A DNA stretch of 64,000 nt. Origin: Leishmania martiniquensis (lineage: Eukaryota > Euglenozoa > Kinetoplastea > Trypanosomatida > Trypanosomatidae). A model generated the notes under the pieces. The model made no database searches and was not told the DNA's origin. It saw nothing but the letters and a program-made list of their open reading frames with translations. The first letter of the stretch is position 1. The number at the start of each line of letters is the position of its first letter. Shown piece by piece: positions 41,697 through 51,587 of this stretch. A program made the translations under genes and the position numbers. Location: assembly GCF_017916325.1 (NCBI RefSeq), contig NC_090149.1, forward strand, positions 540,001 to 604,000, given 5' to 3'.

Positions 41697-42546
41697 GCGG
41701 TGGGGGAGTGTGAGGAAGACAGTGAGGGAGAGGGGGGTGGGTGGGCGGAACAGGAGGCGATAAGGTAAGGCACTCCCCCCTCTCCTGACCGGCTCTCTCT
41801 CTCTCGCGAGCCGCCTCGTTTCATGTCGCTGCGTGCGGCTAACGGTGTCTCTAATGCGTTTGCCTGTGACTCGTGCCCTAACGCGCTCACAGCGGGCTTA
41901 ATGCAGGAGGAAGGAGAGGGTCGCGCGTGCAGTGTGCGGCTTGCACGCTCACATGCCTCTGTCCTCTTCAGCAGAGATTCTTGCATGGCTTGACGTGAGG
42001 AGCGGGAGTACAGCACCGCTTGCGAAACAACAACAACCGACCGCCGCGTATAAGAGTGCGGCGTGCCCACCCAACCTCTGTGTGGTAATCCGGGCACAGG
42101 GCAGAACTAAAAGCTGACACCGCCATGCACGCCTCCCCCCTCCTCCCTCAGGGCAACCTGCTGCCGGTCCACGACACTGACTCACTTAATCCGCTGCATA
42201 CGGCGGGATGATGCATCTCTTTCACCCTGTGAGACAAGGAAACAGCTGCGAAACGCACTCAATGTGGCTTTACCAGCAAAGCAGCAGCTTCTCTTCTCTC
42301 GCACGACCATTTCTCACCATCAACAGGCTGTTCTCCGCATCTCTCTGCACTCACTTGTCGCCGTCACCGATTTTTCTTGTTAGACGCTCCCCATCGCCAC
42401 CAGCGCACAGGAGGGAGGAGAGGCCTATTGCCTTTGTAATCGCTGGGAGGACCCTAACCTCTTTCTCTCTCTCTCTGGCAGGCTGTATTTGGAACGGGTG
42501 GGGCAGTCTTGCACACGCACATACATGTGTGTGGCGCACAGAAGCA
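41697..42546. other. Intergenic region and leader of the EF-hand-like gene
   Basis: It includes a CT run after GGCTCTCTCTCTC (41790-41805), a strong splice-like tract at 42460-42481 and a short upstream ORF (ATG at 42525, out of frame). No other gene is supported. Confidence 0.5.
42480..42481 (+). promoter_or_regulatory. Strong spliced-leader acceptor-like AG
   Basis: CTCTTTCTCTCTCTCTCTGG precedes AG. The first ATG after it (42525) opens a short uORF; the first in-frame ATG of the main gene is at 42547. It decides against the longer frame starting at 42208. Confidence 0.6.
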
Positions 42547-43755
42547 ATGCACGTCCGTTTTCCGTCTTGCACCAAGACGGTTGGCGATGTCCTGTGCTTC
42601 TCCTCACGCGGCCAGCATAGCGGCACGGAGCGTCCGCAATGTCGCCCTCTGCAAGGCGTTCCCCTCAAGGCGCCCGCCATGCCTCCACCGCCGCCGCCTC
42701 TGCTTCCTACTCCTTGGCCGGGCAAAGCGCGTCGTGCTGCTGTCGTACACGAGCCTAGTCAGCGTAGCCGCTCATCGTACCGCCCCGTTGACGAGGCGCT
42801 CTTTTGCGCTCTGAGAATGGAGAGCGAAGGAGACGTCTTGCGGCAGTTGCGAGCATACGGGCTGGCGAAACTCATAAAGGACTTCCGAGCGCTCTGCAGC
42901 AGCCTCAGTCTGCACAACTTAGGGGTGGAGGACTTCACGTTCCTCTGCGCCTCTGTGCTCCAGTGTCAGGTGCAGCCGCACGGCTGCGAAGTTGTCTTCG
43001 ACTTTCTGCGAGGCGAACGCACATCAGGCGGCTGCATCAGCGTTGTGCAACTCCTTGAGAGGCTGCGGACGTTGTTTGAGCCTATCGAAGTACTGTATGC
43101 ACTGCAGCTCAAATGCCTCCTTGAAACCAGCAGGCTCGATGACTGCAACCTGTCGTTCAGTGAACTCGAGAAGGCTGAGGCCGGCTTGCGCTCTCTTCTC
43201 GTTGACACCCCACGCGATCGAGAAGTCGGCGCGCAATGTGAACACCTCGGCGACGAACTCCGGCGGATGCAGTTGAACTTTTCCGTGCCGGTACCGACGT
43301 TTCGTTTGCTGGTGCGTCTCTCGGCGCGTGCGCTGCAGTCGGCGGTGCACGCGCTGGGGTGGGATGGGAAAATGCGACGACACCTCCCACAGGAGGATGA
43401 TGAGTTCAGCGATGATAAGTCGCAGGAGCCGCTCCGTGCATTTGACATCAGCCGCATCACAGCATGTACATTAGACGAGGTTTGTAACGAGTCTGGCTTT
43501 CAGGACAGGAACGTCGCGCTACTCTCCGCGGTAGCGAAACTGTACCATCGTCGCCTTGCTGGGCGGGCAGAGTCCGGGGTCGTCACCGAGCAGCTGGGCT
43601 CTGCGCCTCGGACCACCGCGCGGGCCGAAAGTTTCGTCTCAGCGGTGAGCCCTTCGAGCTCCAAGGCTGACCCGGCGCATCCCCGCTTCACAGCTGACGT
43701 TTACGCCGTTTTGCCCACCCTGCAATCTTCCTCAGCGACCAATATGGTTGCTTGA
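42547..43755 (+). CDS. EF-hand-like protein of unknown function
   Basis: The 402-residue protein starts at the first in-frame ATG after the acceptor at 42481; MPPPPPPLLP at 42679 (358 residues) is an alternative and better matches the onset of ordered sequence. The frame extends upstream to 42208, but that part is excluded by the acceptor. A helical core (~95-270) contains VVFDFLRGERTSGGCISVVQLLERL and a following LDDCNLSFSELEKAEAGL, which look like paired EF-hands with incomplete calcium ligands. The C-terminal ~130 residues are less ordered. I cannot name an orthologue; a calcium-insensitive structural EF-hand protein is the most likely reading. Confidence 0.7.
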   Translation: MHVRFPSCTKTVGDVLCFSSRGQHSGTERPQCRPLQGVPLKAPAMPPPPPPLLPTPWPGKARRAAVVHEPSQRSRSSYRPVDEALFCALRMESEGDVLRQLRAYGLAKLIKDFRALCSSLSLHNLGVEDFTFLCASVLQCQVQPHGCEVVFDFLRGERTSGGCISVVQLLERLRTLFEPIEVLYALQLKCLLETSRLDDCNLSFSELEKAEAGLRSLLVDTPRDREVGAQCEHLGDELRRMQLNFSVPVPTFRLLVRLSARALQSAVHALGWDGKMRRHLPQEDDEFSDDKSQEPLRAFDISRITACTLDEVCNESGFQDRNVALLSAVAKLYHRRLAGRAESGVVTEQLGSAPRTTARAESFVSAVSPSSSKADPAHPRFTADVYAVLPTLQSSSATNMVA

Positions 43756-44628
43756 TGGTCGAACTAGCAAGGCGAATCGGTGGCCAACGGCCGCTGTAAG
43801 GTAGAAACATCCTGCGGCAAGCAACGCGGTCGAGGAAACGCATCCTCTGGCCGCCGCTCTGCTCACTGCTCTCCTCCCACTCGACTGAGAGCACCTCCGC
43901 TTTCGCCGTTTTCCCCCCTTTTCACTCTTTGTCGTGTGTCTCTATGCATCGTCTTGTCGGCTGGGCCGTTTTGTTTTGGTGTGCGGCGCTGCGCGCGCCG
44001 CCCGTTCGCGTCGCCCCCACTCATTTGCTCAGCTCATTGGATGTGTTCATCTGTTCTCTCTTCATCTTCCCCGTTACGCCCTTCCCCCTCGCTGTCGCTT
44101 CTCACCACCGGCGCTTTCGATTCCACCGGAGGGAGGAAGGGAGGGAGGGGAGAGGGCGGGGAGAGGGTGAGTTGGTGCTATACATACGGCGCCCCCCCTC
44201 CCCCTGCTGGCAACGACACGTGCTCATGGGCCCTCTTTTTCTTCGCCATCGTATTTCGTCTCGCGTGTCTTCTATACCAGTCCCGTAAGTGATGTGCGCA
44301 CGAGACGCAGACATAGCATAGTGGAAGGGAGTCGCTCCCCTTTACCTCGTCTCCTCACACGCAAGGGCATGCACGAAGCAGCCTGCTCTGAACACGCATC
44401 TGCGCGAGTGAGCCTCGCTCTGAGCGTGCCACTGCTTCTGGCAGCTGGTGTACGCCACTTCTGATGACGTGTGGAGAGCCTAATCCTTCACTGCGTCGAG
44501 CACCGCTCAAAGGTAGACAGACTCGCGCACGCACTCACGCAAAGAGACCGCTGCTCCTCCTGCTTTCCCATCCCCTGCTTTTTAACTGAACTGGCTCCAT
44601 CGGACGTGCTCCCTCCTCGCCTTCTCTC

Positions 44629-44630
44629 AG
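44629..44630 (+). promoter_or_regulatory. Probable spliced-leader acceptor AG
   Basis: CTCCCTCCTCGCCTTCTCTC precedes AG, 65 bases upstream of the p24 ATG. The leader it would produce contains one upstream ATG. Confidence 0.55.
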
Positions 44631-44651
44631 TAAGTGCGGACAACACTATAT

Positions 44652-44690
44652 ATGTGCGTGTGTCACGATACCCGCATTGTTTTGCCCTAA
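44652..44690 (+). promoter_or_regulatory. Upstream ORF in the p24 leader
   Basis: ATG at 44652 reads 12 codons and a TAA at 44688-44690, ending four bases before the main ATG at 44695 and out of frame with it. If the acceptor at 44629 is used, ribosomes meet this ATG first. Confidence 0.45.
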
Positions 44691-44694
44691 GGAC

Positions 44695-45360
44695 ATGCAC
44701 TTTTCGGTTGTGCCTGCGCTTTTAGCAGCCCTCTGTGCGGTGGGAACACTGCTGCCCTCCACAGCGCTGCGGGTGCAGCCCACCATCACCGCCCTTACTT
44801 TCGACGTGGGCAAGGAGGAGGTGTGCCTGTATTCCATCGGCAAGGATTTCTATGAAGGCGTGACCATGCACTACCATGTCATGGAGGGGGCGGATGACTT
44901 TGACCTGTTCATTCGAGACGCAGACGGGCACATCATTTACGCTTCTTACGCGGGAGAGCATGGCGCGGAGGACCGCGTGTACTTTACAACGCGCGCCAGG
45001 AAGGAGCATGCGTACTGCATCGACAACCGGGATTACTCGGGCAAGCCGAAGATGATCAAGATGGAAGTTGGGCTTACCTCTCTAAAGCGCTGGAAGAACC
45101 GCATAGACCCGCTGCGCAAACTCATGACGCGCACAGATGGGTTCGTAATGGGCATGCACGATGATCAGATTCTGCTTCGCATGAAGGAGCAAGGAGTCCG
45201 TGAATGGGTAGAGAAGATCTTTACCATGCTGACGGTGCGCTTAGTGACGGAAGCCTTCGTTGTAACGGTCATCGCATTGCTGAACGCTCTCACCATCCGA
45301 TACCTGTTTCGCCGAGTGCCCCTACCGCAACCGCTTACGGAACACATGACGAGAAGGTGA
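44695..45360 (+). CDS. p24/emp24/GOLD family cargo receptor
   Basis: The 221-residue type I membrane protein is of the p24 family, which cycles between ER and Golgi in COPI/COPII vesicles and helps export GPI-anchored proteins. It has an N-terminal signal (FSVVPALLAALCAVGTLLP, cleavage likely before LRVQP), a GOLD domain with CLYSIGKDFYEGVTMHYHVM and FDLFIRDADGHIIY, a coiled segment (~125-180), a TM helix near residues 185-207 (EAFVVTVIALLNALTIRYLF) and a cytosolic tail beginning RRVPLPQP. The tail is longer than the usual 12-15 residues and lacks an obvious C-terminal KKXX. The frame opens at a TTG 18 bases earlier, which I reject. Confidence 0.9.
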   Translation: MHFSVVPALLAALCAVGTLLPSTALRVQPTITALTFDVGKEEVCLYSIGKDFYEGVTMHYHVMEGADDFDLFIRDADGHIIYASYAGEHGAEDRVYFTTRARKEHAYCIDNRDYSGKPKMIKMEVGLTSLKRWKNRIDPLRKLMTRTDGFVMGMHDDQILLRMKEQGVREWVEKIFTMLTVRLVTEAFVVTVIALLNALTIRYLFRRVPLPQPLTEHMTRR

Positions 45361-46176
45361 TGCCCGCTGCGACACCCACCCACCCACAAGGAACGACAGC
45401 AAGGTCAATCGCTTCGTTCTCCTCTTTGGCACTTTCTCGTCCCTTAGTGAAGCTCGCCAGCGTGCAGCGATCGGCCTTGGATTTGATGAAGTGGCTATCA
45501 GGCATTCATGAAGGGAGCGGATGAGAGGTATTTCGAGCACACATACACATTCACGGACGAAGATGTCGGCGCTTACTTGTGCGTAAGCTTTTGTGCGTCC
45601 TGGTGCCAGCTGAACGGTCTGTTGGGCTCTTTCTTCTACACATAGTCGATGTTCAGATCAGCCTTGTTTTGACGAGACAATGGAGAAACAAATTAGTGGC
45701 ACTCTACTAGTGCGCCGCAGAAACGAATCACTGCCGCCGGCGCATCTGCTTGAATTTGCGAGTGCGCCTCCTACAGGCCAACCTCTGCACCAGCGTGCGC
45801 CGACGGGGGTAGTAGTAGCCATGTCCATGCCATCGAAGACAGTCTATCAGCGCCACCTCTTCATCATCTGACTCAAGTCTCCTCCTCGCAGCACACAGCG
45901 TCACTGCCCTCCCTCCCCTTTCTCTCTCCTTCCCTTCGGCTACTACGCGGATTACTAACGCTGCTCTTGTCACTGGTCTAGTGAACGAACTCTGTCCCTC
46001 GCGCCCCTCGAGGTAGTTATCGTAGTCTTCAAGTCTCTGCCACATCCTCACTCCCTCACCTTTCGACCTCACCCACCGGTAGCACCTCCGCCACACGCAG
46101 TATTGGGGTTGTCGAAGCCTTTCCTTTCCCCCACAACGCACTGCACAGCAGCATCGATTCTGAGGACTGGACTCAT
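45361..46176. other. Intergenic region
   Basis: About 800 bases. A 63-codon ORF at 45680-45871 is not supported by motifs. C/T tracts at 45890-45935 and 46040-46075 could guide trans-splicing of the next gene. Confidence 0.5.
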
Positions 46177-46623
46177 ATGTTCCGCCGCGTTACTCTTCCG
46201 ATAGGCACTATTGGTGCTCTGAGTGGCCTGAGCACGGCTGTTCGCGCAGGTCACCACACACCCACTACGCATGACTGGTCTCAGATCCTGCCGCAGCACA
46301 TGACAGCTGAGGCGCGTGCCGCCGTGCAGGCGCAGGGTCACCGTACCGTCTCCGCCGTAGTCCCTGGAAAAATGTTCATGCGCCACTGGATCGTGGCGGA
46401 GCAGTCGACAGTCTCTGTAGTCAATCGTGTCATCTCAGGCATGATTGCAGTCTTTACCATGATATGGGCAGCTGGGTACGCCACGCTGGGCTACAATGGC
46501 AACAACTGCGCGCACGTAGCGGGGTGGATGTTCATTGCCTACTGGCTTGTACTGCACACGCATATGATGTGGCTGGCACCCACTCTGCTCGGTCTCGCCG
46601 TCCTCGAGCTCGCGCTGAACTGA
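46177..46623 (+). CDS. Small two-TM membrane protein, probably mitochondrial
   Basis: The 148-residue protein has an N-terminus MFRRVTLPIGTIGALSGL that looks like a mitochondrial targeting sequence (basic, hydroxylated, no acids). A hydrophilic middle is followed by two hydrophobic helices, about 80-106 and 112-146, separated by a short NGNNCAHVAG loop with Cys and His. His-rich spots (GHHTPTTHDW, LHTHMMW) could bind a cofactor. The size and topology resemble small membrane subunits of respiratory complexes, such as succinate dehydrogenase anchors or Tim/ATP-synthase accessories, but I do not recognise the family. The start is the first ATG in a clear coding frame. Confidence 0.75.
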   Translation: MFRRVTLPIGTIGALSGLSTAVRAGHHTPTTHDWSQILPQHMTAEARAAVQAQGHRTVSAVVPGKMFMRHWIVAEQSTVSVVNRVISGMIAVFTMIWAAGYATLGYNGNNCAHVAGWMFIAYWLVLHTHMMWLAPTLLGLAVLELALN

Positions 46624-47470
46624 TATGTCACAGGAAATGGCGGGGCACTGCTGTGGCAATGTGAGAGAGGGTACAGCTGAGAATGCCCATTGGCCTCCGA
46701 AGAGGTCGGCTGCGGGACATCACACGCTAGCTTGGTGAGCTCATCCCATCTCGTGCAGGCGGCGTGCAGGCTGGTGAGGCGGATGCTTGCGCAGCGTTTG
46801 AACCTGCGAGTGTAGTAATAGTGAACGGTGGCGGCGGCATCTGGGCGCAACGCGGAGGACGAGGTGGCACGGATCAGAGAGTGGTGGAAAGGGTCACGCG
46901 AGTGCTTGATCTGACCGAGTGAGCTCCCTCATGCCTTGTCTTTCTCCTCACCTTTCTTTCGCTGCCGACGACCCGAACCACACAATGTGCGGGTGCCCTC
47001 CACATGCGCTAGAGAGCATCGTAGGTGGCGAACTTGGCGCCCACCGCTGGAAGAATTGCAGATGTCTCAGCCACTGTCCTCTTTTCTTTTGAGTGCTCTG
47101 TATGTAGGCGCGAAATGTCCTCGTCTCATATTTTCATGACGTCTTCCTCCATCCCCACTCTTCGCCGATCGTCGTAGCGACACGTTGGCCCCCTTCTCTC
47201 GCTCACTTCCGCCGCGCTAGCATCCGACCCGTGCTTTGCCCTCTTTCACCTCTCTTCCCACTCCTCCTTTGATGTGTGCGCCGTCAAGGGATCCACAGAC
47301 GCATCAGCACGATCCCAACTTCATTGCCACTCATGGAGGCTCGTTTCTGTCTTCTAACCTAGGTGGACTGCCTCACAATGACGGGAGAGGAGACACACCC
47401 GACACAGTGAGGATGCTACTGAGCTACCTCCCGCCTCTATCTTCCATGAAATGCCGCGCCATCCGTTTCG
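46624..47470. other. Intergenic region
   Basis: Presumed 3'UTR. The part from about 47378 (ATGACGGGAGAGGAGA) looks like a diverged 5' end of the family A element that follows. No gene is supported. Confidence 0.5.
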
Positions 47471-47813
47471 GAGGGAGCCAAGTCGCCGCCGCTCTCCGTG
47501 CCGGTGCGGAATCACCTGCGGTGGCCACACAGGGGCCGACGCCCACGACCTCGAGTCGCCCGAGCAGCCCCATTGCTAGGCAGGTCGGTGGTCGTGTGCT
47601 GGGCGCGGCGTGGTGTCGCAGCGGCCTGCGGAGCGGGTGGCGGGTAGACGGTGAGGCAGGGTCCGTGCCCCGGTGACCGAGTGGGGGGACGCCTTGCAGG
47701 AAGGTGCGTGTCTGCAGCTGCGCTGCAGCAGGCGGCGTGTGCTGGGGTGAGGGGAGCGAAGTGGTGTAGCTGAATGGCTGAGGGCGGACCAACTGGAAAA
47801 AAAAAGAAGAAGC
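47471..47813 (+). repeat. SIDER-like dispersed repeat, family A copy 5
   Basis: It matches the family from GAGGGAGCCAAGTCGCC to GGGCGGACCAACTGG and an A-rich tail (AAAAAAAAAGAAGAAG). Near 47711-47740 it has an extra segment of about 30 bases (CTGCAGCTGCGCTGCAGCAGG) that copies 1 and 3 lack. Its 5' ~90 bases are diverged. Confidence 0.74.
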
Positions 47814-48659
47814 GAAACGTGTCTCTGCGGTGAACAGGTGATGCTGTTGGCTGCGATGCATGCTGCTGCATGTCAATGCCGTGTGCACCGCTAGCGAAGC
47901 ACCGGGTAGCTCCCTTCCTTCAGGAATCGGTGATGCCAGTGTGTGTCCTGCACGAAACGTCGTTGTCCTCGAGCGGCCGACAATGCTTCATGCCCTTTGG
48001 GGGGAAGCGTATGCCAAATTGCGGTGTGGCGCCTGGGGAGAGGCGCAGTGGCATCGTGTGCGTGTGGTGCACAGTAAATGGGACGATGGGCTCTTGCACA
48101 CTCTCTTCCTCTCCCCACTGTTCTACCAGCACGTGAAAGCCCAAGTCCCAGCGGATGAGACACCAGTGCACACCGAGCACATCATCACCACAAGTCACGG
48201 ACTCCACGGGGCCCTTCTCTGATTCTTCATCCGCCTTGACGCACATCTGAAGAGACACTAGTCGTGCCGAAGGCCATCTCGCCGGGCACATGCGGTTCTC
48301 AGCTGGTTTAGTTTTTGTTCTGCTCCAGGTACGCGTGTGTTGAGTGTGTTGTGGTCGTTGAGCTACGGGCATCGCTCAGATTTTCGCTTGACGTCCAGCC
48401 TGCCGCCCGCGCGGGCGGGGGCACCTCTCATTGCAGGTTTTTAACAAGGCAGCAGACTAAGCATTGTCTTTACTCCGGCCGCTGTCGCCCCGCGGTGGAA
48501 TCTGCATTGCCTCTGCGTCTTAGCGTGAGGCGACGGAGGGAAGCAGATACAAACGCCTCTATACCCTCGCACCCCGCTGCCGCTGCACCTCGCGTTTTGG
48601 AAGGTTCACACTTACACGCGGCCGCCGATAAGCAAAGGCCACTTGCTTGAACCGCCGTC
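47814..48659. other. Intergenic region and NEK kinase leader
   Basis: No well-supported gene. A 120-codon ORF (47860-48222) is present but lacks motifs and starts directly after the repeat. T runs occur at 48310-48325. Confidence 0.5.
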
Positions 48660-50375
48660 ATGGACAAATATACGAAGGTGAAGGTCATCGGCAAGGGAAA
48701 CATGGGCACCTGTACTCTTGCCCGCAACAACGAGGATGGCAAGTATTACGTCATCAAGCAGGTGGACCTTACACGGATGAGCAAGAAAGATCGGCAGCAA
48801 AGCCTGAACGAGGCACGCGTGCTGAGCTCGCTGCGGCACCCGAACGTCATCAACTACGTTGACAGCTTTCTAGCCCGAAAGTCAGACAACCTTTGCATTG
48901 TGATGGAGTATGCCGAAAGCGGTGACGTCAGCACGCGCCTCAAGAAGAGCTACGGCGTTAACGTACCTGAGCGGCAGGTGCTTGATTGGTTTATTCAGCT
49001 GGTGCTGAGTCTCGACTACGTGCATCAGCGCAAGATCCTCCACCGTGATGTCAAGACGCAAAATATCTTCCTCACGAACGAAAACTTGGTGAAGTTGGGC
49101 GACTTTGGCATTGCGCGCACCCTGGCGAACACCTACGACCAAGCGCGGACGTTTGTAGGCACTCCTTACTACCTGTCCCCTGAGCTAATTTTAGAGCAAC
49201 CCTATGACCACCGCAGCGATGTGTGGGCACTGGGCGTTGTCCTCTACGAGTTGTTAACGCTCAAGCATCCTTTTAACGCCAAAGACATGAAAGGACTGCT
49301 GCAGCGCATCCTCGCGGTGCAGTATGACCCTTTGCCAACCCTCTACAGAGCCGAGCTGCGGGATATCGTTGCGCGGATGCTGGTGCGAGACCCTGCTGGT
49401 CGGATTAAGCTGGAGGACATCTTGCGGCTACCGATAGTTTGTGAGCGCATACGGCAGTGGCTCAAAGAGCCAGACGCCGTCCCGCAGCACTACGTACGCT
49501 CTCTCTGCAAGCACCACCTACTCCCGGCCTTCATTGATGGGGCGACTGCGGTGCCCTCCCCCAGGTCAGCAGCAAGAGCTGCCGCGGCCACGGCGCAAGG
49601 CGGGCGTCAGAGCTCCTCTGACGGCGCCTCCAGCCACACGGACCCGCACGTGTGCGCCGGCGCTGATGCCGGTACGTGTCCGCTCGTGATGCCGAATGGG
49701 CACTACTCTATCCTTTCCACCGCTGCACGCGCCGCTGCAGCTGCATGTGCATCAAGTGCATGCAACGCCTCTCCAGACCGAGCGCGGCCCTCTATACCGA
49801 CGCTGAAGCCCTATGGCAACCTGCCGCAGGTGGCGGTGACGCCACCGCAGCCGTATGCCTCCCAGCTTCCACCCTTGCAGCCCCGAGTAAAGGGTAACAG
49901 CAAAGCTTCCGCCCCTTCGCCCCCGTTCAGATCACTTTTCAGCTCGCCAAGTACTGCGAGGTCTGCCGTTCCGCCAGGCTATCGGCAGCAAATCGATGCC
50001 GTTTGTCAGCCCTCCCCAGCGCAGCCGCCACCGCAGCGAGCCATCGCGCGAACCAAGGTGACTAGTAGGCCCTACGCTCGCCCTTATGTGGCACAGTCTC
50101 ACCTGTTGCCTTCGCCGTACCTAGGCGAGGACGCCGGCCCACAGCTGCCAGGCTACCTTCTCGCTCCCAACCCACGTAGGAAACCAAGCGACGTGCGGCG
50201 TCAGCAACCCCACAAGCCCTCGGGACCCTACCTGAATCCTCTGTATTCTACACCGCGCCATATGGCGCCCGGATCCAGGCAGATAGCCCCATCTCTTCTT
50301 CCGGTATCTGACATCAAGGCGATGCTGCACCGCGCTGCCGCCGACCGTGCGCGACGCCGACAAGAGCTTCTTTAG
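48660..50375 (+). CDS. NEK-family (NIMA-related) serine/threonine kinase
   Basis: The 571-residue protein has an N-terminal kinase domain (about 4-262): GKGNMG (11-16), VIK with the catalytic Lys33, HRDVKTQNIFL with Asp130, DFGIAR with Asp148, VGTPYYLSPEL and WALGVVLYELLTLKHPF. The HRDVKTQNIFL and GTPYYLSPE pairing is characteristic of NEK kinases, which in flagellates act in basal body, flagellar length and cell-cycle control. All catalytic residues are present. The C-terminal 300 residues are Pro/Ala/Ser/Gln-rich and probably disordered, with no coiled coil or PH domain such as some trypanosomatid NEKs have. Start is ATG directly at the kinase N-lobe. Confidence 0.94.
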   Translation: MDKYTKVKVIGKGNMGTCTLARNNEDGKYYVIKQVDLTRMSKKDRQQSLNEARVLSSLRHPNVINYVDSFLARKSDNLCIVMEYAESGDVSTRLKKSYGVNVPERQVLDWFIQLVLSLDYVHQRKILHRDVKTQNIFLTNENLVKLGDFGIARTLANTYDQARTFVGTPYYLSPELILEQPYDHRSDVWALGVVLYELLTLKHPFNAKDMKGLLQRILAVQYDPLPTLYRAELRDIVARMLVRDPAGRIKLEDILRLPIVCERIRQWLKEPDAVPQHYVRSLCKHHLLPAFIDGATAVPSPRSAARAAAATAQGGRQSSSDGASSHTDPHVCAGADAGTCPLVMPNGHYSILSTAARAAAAACASSACNASPDRARPSIPTLKPYGNLPQVAVTPPQPYASQLPPLQPRVKGNSKASAPSPPFRSLFSSPSTARSAVPPGYRQQIDAVCQPSPAQPPPQRAIARTKVTSRPYARPYVAQSHLLPSPYLGEDAGPQLPGYLLAPNPRRKPSDVRRQQPHKPSGPYLNPLYSTPRHMAPGSRQIAPSLLPVSDIKAMLHRAAADRARRRQELL

Positions 50376-51239
50376 CAGTGGCAGTACTCCCCTCCCCTTG
50401 GGTGCAGAGAAGCAGGCAACACTGCACACGAAATGGGGAGAACTACGCGACGAGCTCGTATTGTTGAAATAGGTTTGCTGAACGCCCCCCCTCCGACTGC
50501 AACTCAGTGCATCTGAGGTGGCTGTCGCGTATGCGGGTGTGTTCACGCCATCATTTCGCTTTCGCCTCTTCTCTTCCCTCCCCCTCCCCACTGAGATGCT
50601 GTTTCTCGCTCGCCCTGCGTCTTCTTCCTTCTGCGACCCATTTATTTCACCTTGTTCGCCCTTCGCTCTTCCCTCCCCGTGGACGTGGGTGACCCCCGAT
50701 TTGTTTTGCGTCACCCTGCTTACCACTGAACGATGCACATAGGTTCGCGTCCGCTGCCACTGCGCCGCTTCGCTTCTCCTCCTCACCCCACCCCCTTTTC
50801 CTCTTTCCATTTACCTCCCCCTTTTTTCTCCTCCATTTATGACCGCCTCACTCCTCTGCTCACTATTCCTCTCCAATGATTTTCCCTCCGTCCTCGTTTC
50901 TCTGCGCAGACGTGGTATGTCTGTGTCTTTGCCCTTTCCGTGGAAACCCTCTGCACTTCTGTATCTGATTGCTCAGCTGTCACGCCTGACCGCATCCTCC
51001 CACCCACCGCCGCCCTCTTCTTCCTCTCGTTCTCTTTTCTTTTCCTCTTTACTCACCCCACTCTCTCCATCTCTATCGGATGAATAGCTGCATGTATGTG
51101 TCGCCGTCGTAGTCTATGCATGTGCGGCTGGGCGCGTCACTCTCGTTCCCAGTACTTCTGCGCTGGAAGGAGGGGGGAGGCGTGAGCTCCGTCTCCCTTT
51201 TCTCTTCTCTGCGCTTACTATTCTCTTCCTCTTTCCTTT

Positions 51240-51241
51240 AG
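51240..51241 (+). promoter_or_regulatory. Strong spliced-leader acceptor-like AG
   Basis: The 49 bases before it (51191-51239) are almost entirely C/T, followed by TTTAG. No confirmed gene starts just downstream; the next ATGs are at 51255, 51259 and 51376. Confidence 0.5.
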
Positions 51242-51254
51242 CGGACTACGCATC

Positions 51255-51587
51255 ATGCATGTCTCGCCTGTTGTCTCTGTATGGGGGCGTAAAGATCGAG
51301 GGAAATATGAGCACCGGGGCAGACGCGTTTTGATGTCGCTGCAGATTGCGATCAGCCGGATTCGGGACAGCAGCCATGATGCGGAACATCTTCTTACCCT
51401 CTTTCTCCCCTTCTCCTGTTCTTGTGAGGGCACCGTGGTACAAATGCGGCTACCAGCACCGTCAGCACAGCTACACTCAGCCTGTGCCATCGACGTCGCC
51501 ATCACAGCCGCTTCAGGGAAGCCACTGGGCGAATCGGCGCGTCAGCTGCGAAAACTTCGCTGCTGCGGAGGTGTGAGAAGTATCTGA
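51255..51587 (+). CDS. Candidate small gene, unconfirmed
   Basis: The 110-codon frame starts at the first ATG after the acceptor at 51241 (MHVSPVVSVWG). An overlapping 66-codon ORF in another frame (51376-51576, MMRNIFLPSF...) has higher third-position G/C and a composition that looks more protein-like (WYKCGYQHRQHSYTQ), with a mitochondrial-type start. In that second frame an ATG at 51259 reads 24 codons to a TGA. No family is recognised. At most one of these is real; the coordinates follow the first-ATG rule. Confidence 0.28.
   Translation: MHVSPVVSVWGRKDRGKYEHRGRRVLMSLQIAISRIRDSSHDAEHLLTLFLPFSCSCEGTVVQMRLPAPSAQLHSACAIDVAITAASGKPLGESARQLRKLRCCGGVRSI

Larger units (their letters stand above)
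43756..44694. other. Intergenic region and p24 leader
   Basis: It contains GGGAGG purine runs (44130-44170), C-runs and C/T tracts, with a good acceptor at 44629 and a 12-residue uORF at 44652-44690. ORFs are low complexity. Confidence 0.5.

Noticed and set aside
45680..45871. 63-codon ORF between p24 and the two-TM gene
   Set aside because: No motif and no splice signal close upstream.
47860..48222. 120-codon ORF right after family A copy 5
   Set aside because: No motif; its start lies at the repeat boundary and other frames are equally open.
51259..51576. In-frame TGA read as selenocysteine, joining 24 and 66 codons
   Set aside because: No resemblance to known selenoproteins of trypanosomatids and no SECIS element that I could see downstream.
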